From JBBQVS01 sp964250765 (GTDB taxonomy: Bacteria > Chloroflexota > Ktedonobacteria > Ktedonobacterales > Ktedonobacteraceae): a stretch of DNA of 64,000 nucleotides. The position numbers and the translations under genes are program-made. Below are positions 58,622 to 64,000 of this stretch, piece after piece (the first letter of the stretch is position 1; each line of letters opens with the position of its first letter). The notes under the pieces were generated by a model. It was given only the letters and a program-made list of their open reading frames with translations. It was not told where the DNA came from and searched no databases. The stretch lies in the NCBI GenBank assembly GCA_964250765.1, contig CAXUHF010000003.1, positions 45,259 through 109,258 of the forward strand, written 5' to 3'.

Positions 58622-60310
58622 ATGACTCCCAACGCCTTCCCTTCGACAGGAACGAAAAGCAACAGTAAGATGTTCACGGTCAGTCTTATTGTCCTCTTCT
58701 CAATACTTCTTACCGCTTGTGGTGGTGGTAACAGTAGCAAAAATTCAAGTGGTCAGACAGTTCTTAAGGTTGCTACGCAGTCTTACGATTTCGCGCAAGC
58801 TGGCTTTAACCCGTACAATGGGCACCCAAATGCGGGTGTACTAGGGCTTGTCTATGAGACGCTCTACTTTGTTAATATCAATGGCGGTGCATTCACGCCT
58901 ATGCTCGCCACCGATTACAAGTGGAATAGCGACAACACTCAGGTAACGTTTACCACTCGCCAGAACGTAAAGTGGAGTGATGGTAAGCCATTTACGGCAG
59001 ATGATGTTGCATTCACCTTTAACCTCATGAAGCAATATCCTGCCGCTGATAGTAATGGTGTATGGAGTTATCTCAAAGATGTGACTGCACCTGATGCAAA
59101 CACCGTCGTCATGACGTTCCAAAAAGCTTACCCACCAGTACTGGTTACGCTTGCAGGTCACGTCTACATCGTGCCTAAGCATATCTTCGCGTCGGTTGGC
59201 GATCCAACTAAGTATTTGACCGACAAACCAATAGGTACTGGACCGTTCACTTTAAGCAAATATCAGACAGACTTGGCGGTATACGCGAAGAATTCAAGCT
59301 ACTGGCAGGCTGATCAGGTCAAGATTGACCAGATTCGCTACCCAGAATACAAAGACAACTCGACGCTGCAACTAGCACTTCCTAAAGGCGAGGTTGATTG
59401 GGCGGGTTACTTCTCCCCCACGCTACAACAAGACTTTGTAGCGAAGGATACAGCGCACAATCACCTCTTCATGGATGCCGTCAACCTGTATTCCATCTGT
59501 CCGAATCAAAAGGATCCGATAATCGGTGGTACGACAGGCTTGCCAGTGCGCCTTGCTCTGAGCACAGCAATTGACCGCAACGCCATCGCAGCGCAGGCAA
59601 CAGCTGGCCTTGAGCCTGCTGGCAGTATGACCGGACTTGTTCTTCCAACTGCAAAAGACTGGTTGGACGCACAATATGGAAACCTGCCCTCGACAGCCGA
59701 CACTGCTAAGGCGGAAAAGTATCTGACTGATGCAGGGTACAAAAAGGGTAGCGACGGTATCTACCAAAAGAATGGCACACGCTTATCCCTCACATTGAGA
59801 AGTGTTGACTCCTACTCTGACTGGAACGCCGCCGCTAAACTGATTGCCGATCAAGCTAAAGCGGTTGGCATTGAGATCAAGAACGTTACCGTAGGTGAGG
59901 ATAACTACTATACGTTGCGTACTAATGGTAAGTATGACTATCAGTTGCAGTTCTGCGGTATGGTTGGTGGTCCTACACCCTACTACCTGTACAACCAATA
60001 TCTGAACAGCAACCAGATTGGACAAGGCAAGTTCAACTTCGTAGCCTGGAACGATGCCACCACTGATAAGTATCTGAACCAGTACGCCTCGACTTCAGAC
60101 GTAGCGGTACAGAAACAGGCAATTCAGGGTATCGAGAAGGTATTCGTGAATAACCAGCCTTTCATTCCATTATGGACTGGCGCGGACTATGACGAGTACT
60201 CGACTAAGAACTTTACAGGCTGGCCCGACCAGAGCAACCCGTATTCGAGTGGTAGCCCGAATACTGGCCCTGACTACGAGCAGGTCATCTTGCACCTACG
60301 CCCCGTGTAG
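58622..60310 (+). CDS. Lipoprotein substrate-binding protein, second OppA-type
   Basis: 562 aa with signal peptide and lipobox (VSLIVLFSILLTAC, then GGGNSSKNSS). The SBP-5 fold is complete: QVTFTTRQNVKWSDGKPFTADDVAFTFNLMKQYPAADSNGVWSYL and PIGTGPFTLSKYQTD. It is a clear paralogue of the protein encoded at 50348 (both share QYPAADS, AYxP and SVGDPTKY segments). Placed after nagA, with GlcNAc-type operators, so the likely cargo is GlcNAc oligomers such as chitobiose. A 220-nt leader precedes it. Confidence 0.88.
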   Translation: MTPNAFPSTGTKSNSKMFTVSLIVLFSILLTACGGGNSSKNSSGQTVLKVATQSYDFAQAGFNPYNGHPNAGVLGLVYETLYFVNINGGAFTPMLATDYKWNSDNTQVTFTTRQNVKWSDGKPFTADDVAFTFNLMKQYPAADSNGVWSYLKDVTAPDANTVVMTFQKAYPPVLVTLAGHVYIVPKHIFASVGDPTKYLTDKPIGTGPFTLSKYQTDLAVYAKNSSYWQADQVKIDQIRYPEYKDNSTLQLALPKGEVDWAGYFSPTLQQDFVAKDTAHNHLFMDAVNLYSICPNQKDPIIGGTTGLPVRLALSTAIDRNAIAAQATAGLEPAGSMTGLVLPTAKDWLDAQYGNLPSTADTAKAEKYLTDAGYKKGSDGIYQKNGTRLSLTLRSVDSYSDWNAAAKLIADQAKAVGIEIKNVTVGEDNYYTLRTNGKYDYQLQFCGMVGGPTPYYLYNQYLNSNQIGQGKFNFVAWNDATTDKYLNQYASTSDVAVQKQAIQGIEKVFVNNQPFIPLWTGADYDEYSTKNFTGWPDQSNPYSSGSPNTGPDYEQVILHLRPV

Positions 60311-60325
60311 AAGGCTTTCGTATGG

Positions 60326-60355
60326 TGCAGGGAGAACTAAGAAGTTCTCCCTGCA
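60326..60355 (+). terminator. Hairpin between binding-protein and permease genes
   Basis: Perfect 13-bp stem TGCAGGGAGAACT / AGTTCTCCCTGCA with a 4-nt loop, 15 nt after the stop. No T run follows, so it probably stabilises the binding-protein message or causes partial termination, giving more binding protein than permease. Confidence 0.65.
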
Positions 60356-60379
60356 TTATCAGTTAGAAGGAGTCATGAT

Positions 60380-61378
60380 ATGCGTCACTTGCTGCGTCGC
60401 ATTTCGTTTTACCTGTTCGCCATTTGGATAGCTGTCACGCTGGACTTTTTCATTCCTCGCTTGGCGCCAGGCGATCCCGTTGCGGCAATCGTTGGCAAGA
60501 TGTCTACAAAAGGCTATGTCACACCTGCGATGAAGCAGACGCTTTCAGCAATGTTTGGCCTGGATACGCATGATCCCTTATGGGTACAATATTTTAAGTA
60601 TCTCGGCAACCTGTTTCATGGCGATTTAGGCAACTCAATTCAATATTTTCCCACTCCTGTTCTTAAGATTATCGGGCAAGATATTGGTTGGTCCATCATG
60701 CTTGGTGGAGTCGCTGTAGTTCTCAGTTTCGCTATTGGTTGTCTGCTTGGCATACTTGTGGCGTGGAAGCGCGGTACATTGCTCGATACAATACTTTCGC
60801 CTGTGATGAACTTTTTATCCGCTATTCCTTATTTCTGGCTTGCCCTGATTTCGCTGTATGTTTTCTCCTATTTATTAAGCTGGTTTCCTTTATCAGGGGG
60901 ATATGACGCTGCGAACATTGACCCTGGCTGGACGCTTGACTATATCGGTAGCGTTATTCAACACGCCTTTCTGCCTGCCTTGACGCTGATTATCTCCTCG
61001 CTAGCGGGCTGGATGCTTACGATGCGTAACTCGATGATAACCACGCTGTCTGAGGATTACGTTTTAATGGCGAAGGCAAAGGGACTTCCAGAGGGACGCA
61101 TCATGTTATGGTACGCAGCTCGTAACGCGGTGTTACCAAACATCACTGGTTTTGCCATTGCGATTGGCGCGATTGTCGGTGGTCAGTTGCTTACCGAAAT
61201 GGTGTTTTCTTATCCAGGTATTGGCTACGCCCTCTTGCAAGCAGTCAACCAGCAAGACTACGCGATGGTGCAGAGCATTTTCCTCATTATTACGTTCGCT
61301 GTACTAGGAGCAAACTTTCTGGCTGATATGTTGTATGTCTTTCTCGACCCGCGTGTGCGTACAGAAAGGAGTGCCTAA
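60380..61378 (+). CDS. ABC transporter permease (OppB type), second set
   Basis: 332 aa, six membrane segments. FFIPRLAPGDPVAAIVGKM at the start and the EAA loop EDYVLMAKAKGLPEGRIMLWYAARNAVLPNITGFAIAIG mark an OppB/DppB protein, closely similar to the one at 49145. The end DMLYVFLDPRVRTERSA is followed 3 nt later by the OppC-type gene. Works with the lipoprotein encoded just upstream. Confidence 0.9.
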   Translation: MRHLLRRISFYLFAIWIAVTLDFFIPRLAPGDPVAAIVGKMSTKGYVTPAMKQTLSAMFGLDTHDPLWVQYFKYLGNLFHGDLGNSIQYFPTPVLKIIGQDIGWSIMLGGVAVVLSFAIGCLLGILVAWKRGTLLDTILSPVMNFLSAIPYFWLALISLYVFSYLLSWFPLSGGYDAANIDPGWTLDYIGSVIQHAFLPALTLIISSLAGWMLTMRNSMITTLSEDYVLMAKAKGLPEGRIMLWYAARNAVLPNITGFAIAIGAIVGGQLLTEMVFSYPGIGYALLQAVNQQDYAMVQSIFLIITFAVLGANFLADMLYVFLDPRVRTERSA

Positions 61379-61381
61379 ATC

Positions 61382-62335
61382 ATGCAAGAAGGCCCACGTA
61401 GCATGAGCATTACTCCTATAGCCATTGCACCTGACGAGCCATTAGCCGCACGTGTATTGGACGTACTAGGTGCTGCATGGAAATCCATAACGGTCAATCG
61501 CAAGATGGCGGCGGGAAGCGCGATTCTCGGTTTCTTTATTCTCGTCGGTCTAATTGGACCGTTCTTCATGACGATTGACCCAACCGCAACCTCTCATCTA
61601 TTCCTTGCCCCACCATCAGCAGCACACTTGTTAGGGACAACGGTTGTGGGTGAGGATATTTTCAGTCAGCTGGTGTATGGCACTCGGACAAGCGTCTTCT
61701 GGGGGCTGGGTACAGGTATCCTTGTGACACTTCTTTCGATTGGAGTCGGCCTAATAAGTGGCTACTTCGGTGGACTGGTCGATGACCTGCTCACGCTCTT
61801 CACCAATGTTTCGCTTGTGCTGCCTGCGCTCCCGTTAGCGATTGTACTCGCGGCCTACTTTCCACGTGGCCCATTGACGATTTCTCTGGTGATAGTATTC
61901 ACAAACTGGGCATGGCAGGCTCGCGTACTACGTTCGCAAACGTTATCAATGCGAAGTCGTGAATTCGTTGAGGCGTCCCGTGCAAGTGGCGAGTATACGT
62001 GGCGTATCATCTTCTTCGAGATTTTCCCTAACGAAATTGGTCTGGTTGTCGCAGGCTTTGTCAGTACCACGATTTATGTTGTTCTCACATGGGCAGCACT
62101 GGAGTTTCTCGGCCTCGGCGATGGCACCATTCCTAGCTGGGGTAGCATACTTTATTGGGCACAGCAAGCGGGCGCGTTAGGAGGTGGTCTCTGGTGGTGG
62201 TTTGTGCCTCCTGGTGCCTGTATCGCGGTGCTTGGCGCGGGCCTCTCGCTCATCAACTTTGGCATCGACGAGATTGCAGACCCAAGACTACGTGTGGAAC
62301 GTCCTACAAAAGTTATAAAAGCGAAAACTATCTGA
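61382..62335 (+). CDS. ABC transporter permease (OppC type), second set
   Basis: 317 aa. SITVNRKMAAGSAILGFFILVGLIGPFF is the first membrane segment, and RSREFVEASRASGEYTWRIIFFEIFPNEI the ATPase-contact loop. Unlike its paralogue at 48017 it has only a short N-terminal leader; an alternative start is ATG at 61403. It ends four bases from the convergent SIS gene, and no ATPase genes follow. The OppD/OppF-type ATPases at 45787-48017 could power it. Confidence 0.88.
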   Translation: MQEGPRSMSITPIAIAPDEPLAARVLDVLGAAWKSITVNRKMAAGSAILGFFILVGLIGPFFMTIDPTATSHLFLAPPSAAHLLGTTVVGEDIFSQLVYGTRTSVFWGLGTGILVTLLSIGVGLISGYFGGLVDDLLTLFTNVSLVLPALPLAIVLAAYFPRGPLTISLVIVFTNWAWQARVLRSQTLSMRSREFVEASRASGEYTWRIIFFEIFPNEIGLVVAGFVSTTIYVVLTWAALEFLGLGDGTIPSWGSILYWAQQAGALGGGLWWWFVPPGACIAVLGAGLSLINFGIDEIADPRLRVERPTKVIKAKTI

Positions 62336-62339
62336 TGCT

Positions 62340-63095
62340 TTATCTCACACGACCAGCATAATGCTTAAGCAGTTGCTCGCCTCGCTCAATGCCACCTGGA
62401 ACATTGTATGACACAAAAACAGGTGGCTCAATACTCCGCTCAAGAAGACGCTGAATCGTTTCAGCGGTCAGCATTTGCGCAATAAGAACGGCGGCAAGTG
62501 AGGAAATAGAACAGGCTTTGCCTCCCTGTGGTAGATCGAGTAAGGCATCGCCGAAAGGTCCACAATTGTCGATGACCACATCGGCAAGTTCGTACAGCTT
62601 CTTGCCCGATGGATGACGCGACGGAGACTGTTGCGTGTGCGTAAGCGAGGTTATTGCAACTAGCTGATGCCCATGCGCTTTCACGCGTTGTGCAACCTCT
62701 ACAATAGCAACGTTTGTCCCAGAATGTGAAGCGATGAGAAACATATCCTGTGGCTCAATGGAATAGCAATTCAGTATCGCTTGACCAGCCGCAAGATCAC
62801 GCTCTATGTCCGGTTGTCGCACACGAGCAAGCGACCAGTTGGCATAGAGGGCAAGGTCTTCAATGTCGATTTTATTGATTGGCACCAACCCACCTGCACG
62901 ACCCGCTAACTCCATCGCAATAGCTCGTGAATGGCCTGTACCATACACTTGAATGACTCCATTCTTCTCGATACAGTTAGCGCAGAGCAACCCAGCACGT
63001 CGAATCGCCTCAGCCTGTGTATGACGAATACGCTCAAGCACCTTGAACGACTCTTGCCAGAAAAGTTCTAAGCTCATAGCTTGATTATCAGACAT
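62340..63095 (-). CDS. SIS-domain sugar isomerase-type protein
   Basis: 251 aa. Two segments of the SIS fold are evident: NGVIQVYGTGHSRAIAMELAGRAGGLVP and DMFLIASHSGTNVAIVEVAQRVKAHGHQLVAITSL, with phosphosugar-binding Ser/Thr residues. It resembles the UPF0309-type SIS proteins found beside amino-sugar genes. Likely acts on a hexosamine phosphate or an N-acetylmuramate derivative, but the reaction is not known. Good SD (AAGGAG). It follows the next gene on the minus strand with a 19-nt gap, so both are one unit. Confidence 0.78.
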   Translation of the reverse strand: MSDNQAMSLELFWQESFKVLERIRHTQAEAIRRAGLLCANCIEKNGVIQVYGTGHSRAIAMELAGRAGGLVPINKIDIEDLALYANWSLARVRQPDIERDLAAGQAILNCYSIEPQDMFLIASHSGTNVAIVEVAQRVKAHGHQLVAITSLTHTQQSPSRHPSGKKLYELADVVIDNCGPFGDALLDLPQGGKACSISSLAAVLIAQMLTAETIQRLLERSIEPPVFVSYNVPGGIERGEQLLKHYAGRVR

Positions 63096-63114
63096 GAGAA
63101 CTACTCCTTGTTTG

Positions 63115-64000
63115 TTACATAGTTCGAGTGATCTTCGAGAGGCTACGTGGCTGATCGGGGTTCAAGCCCTTCTGTAGCGCGAGGTGTTGAGCGAAAAGTT
63201 GACCGACGACAATATATGCGAATGGCGCAAGTAATTCTGCAACACTTGTATCTATTAGTGTTGTCGAGTCTTTTCCTGCTCTACCTGTTTTGCGTACAGT
63301 GGCTTTAGTAAAAGAGGTTAATGTAAGTTGTATCGGTACTGTTGCAAGTGCTAAGAGTTGTTGCTCTTCTGCGATTACAAGGGTATCCGCGTCACGCTCT
63401 CGTAGCCATTGCAGCAATGCGAGTGAGTCGGGACTTGTGCGTCCAGGTGGGGCAAAGACAATAATGGGTAAGCTTCGTTCAACCAGAGCGGCAGGTCCAT
63501 GTTGGAAGTCGGCAGTTGAGAACGGTGTGGCGATGACGTAACACGTCTCCTCTAATTTGAGAGCCATCTCGCGGGCGTTGCTGTACTGGAATGCGCGCCC
63601 AAGAACCACACAATCACGAGCATAGACATAGCGAGCTGCGAGCTGCGTGATTCTCGTTTCGCTTGCGAGTGCCGATGTCACAAGGTCTGGAACGCTTTCA
63701 ATGCTCTCTTGAAGTGCTTCGTCATCTACCATGAACGCGGCAAGCATTGCTAGCACAAGACACGTTGTGGTGTATGTCTTGGTAGCGGCGACGCTCAGTT
63801 CAGGGCCAGCATGACAGAGTAGTGTATATTCGGCATGAGTAGCTAACAATGATAGCTCGTTATTAGTCACGCCTACAGTGAGTGCACCTCCTGCACATGC
63901 TTGTGCGACTACTTCCACGATATCAGGTGACTCACCTGATTGCGAGATACCGACGACCAATGTTTGTTCCAATTGTAGTGCGGCACCGTAGAGTGTGTAG
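63115..64000 (-). CDS. GlmS-like SIS-domain protein, partial (possible NagB-II glucosamine-6-phosphate deaminase)
   Basis: The reading frame stays open to the window edge (YTLYGAALQLEQTLVVGISQSGESPDIVEV from the last bases inward), so the N-terminus is missing. Two SIS modules are visible: SQSGES with VGVTNNELSLL and LCHAGPELSVAATKTYT; then VLGRAFQYSNAREMALKLEETCYVIATPFSTADFQHGPAALVE. This is the isomerase half of GlmS without visible amidotransferase. Such proteins (NagB-II/GlmD) convert GlcN-6-P to fructose-6-P plus ammonia, which would complete the NagK-NagA route encoded here. Confidence 0.78.
   Translation of the reverse strand, partial: YTLYGAALQLEQTLVVGISQSGESPDIVEVVAQACAGGALTVGVTNNELSLLATHAEYTLLCHAGPELSVAATKTYTTTCLVLAMLAAFMVDDEALQESIESVPDLVTSALASETRITQLAARYVYARDCVVLGRAFQYSNAREMALKLEETCYVIATPFSTADFQHGPAALVERSLPIIVFAPPGRTSPDSLALLQWLRERDADTLVIAEEQQLLALATVPIQLTLTSFTKATVRKTGRAGKDSTTLIDTSVAELLAPFAYIVVGQLFAQHLALQKGLNPDQPRSLSKITRTM

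Overview
The window looks like chromosomal DNA from a spore-forming, filamentous-type Chloroflexota, most probably class Ktedonobacteria. This is inferred from the gene set, not from a marker gene: TPR/AAA signalling ATPases, a sigma/zinc-finger/TPR-CHAT operon, OppA-type oligosaccharide transporters with LacI/GntR control, a BadF-type GlcNAc kinase, PHA genes and TnpB elements. Base composition is near half G+C. I saw no rRNA, tRNA, CRISPR array or prophage. Two runs of N (10 at 6614-6623, 100 at 55791-55890) show it is a scaffolded draft.

Layout. 0-1.1 kb: an IS200/IS605-type tnpB element cut by the window edge and frameshifted. 1.1-8.7 kb: DUF457/YdjM-like membrane protein, a 999-aa AAA-TPR protein, a phosphate-type MFS permease, an aquaporin, a MOSC protein and a helical protein truncated by a second tnpB element (8.7-10.2 kb, nonsense-mutated). 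10.6-15.6 kb: sigma factor, double zinc-finger anti-sigma-like protein, TPR-CHAT protease-like protein. 15.8-27 kb: GT-C glycosyltransferase, HutF-like deiminase, membrane FKBP, methyltransferase, IclR regulator, RecD2 helicase, rhodanese, SufU, uracil-DNA glycosylase, flavin reductase. 27.1-29.8 kb: cobalamin riboswitch with a BtuCD-like permease/ATPase. 29.8-32.9 kb: sulfite-oxidase-like molybdoenzyme, MoaD-like protein, ComM. 33-35 kb: two ACMSD-type amidohydrolases.

35-44 kb is a polyhydroxyalkanoate locus: bdhA, depolymerase, class III synthase phaC/phaE, phasin and a PadR (PhaQ-like) regulator on the minus strand, then adk, then phaB and a long class I-type phaC on the plus strand. A shared ATCTATATGCAT element upstream of both arms suggests common control. 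A decayed copy of the comM 3' end sits just after the locus.

44-53 kb is a beta-glucoside/oligosaccharide uptake operon (OppABCDF-type ABC transporter, GH1 glycosidase, LacI regulator). 53-64 kb is a GlcNAc/chitooligosaccharide locus: NagZ-like GH3, GlcNAc kinase, NagR/DasR-like GntR regulator, NagA, a second OppABC set without its own ATPases and two SIS-domain proteins, one a possible glucosamine-6-phosphate deaminase. Near-identical TGGTYTATTGTATAGACCA operators lie between gntR and nagA.

Eight dispersed palindromes (arms about 23-31 bp starting GTAGGGG/GTAGGG) sit in intergenic gaps throughout. Their two arms match each other better than they match other copies, as in a MITE-like or structured-RNA repeat family.
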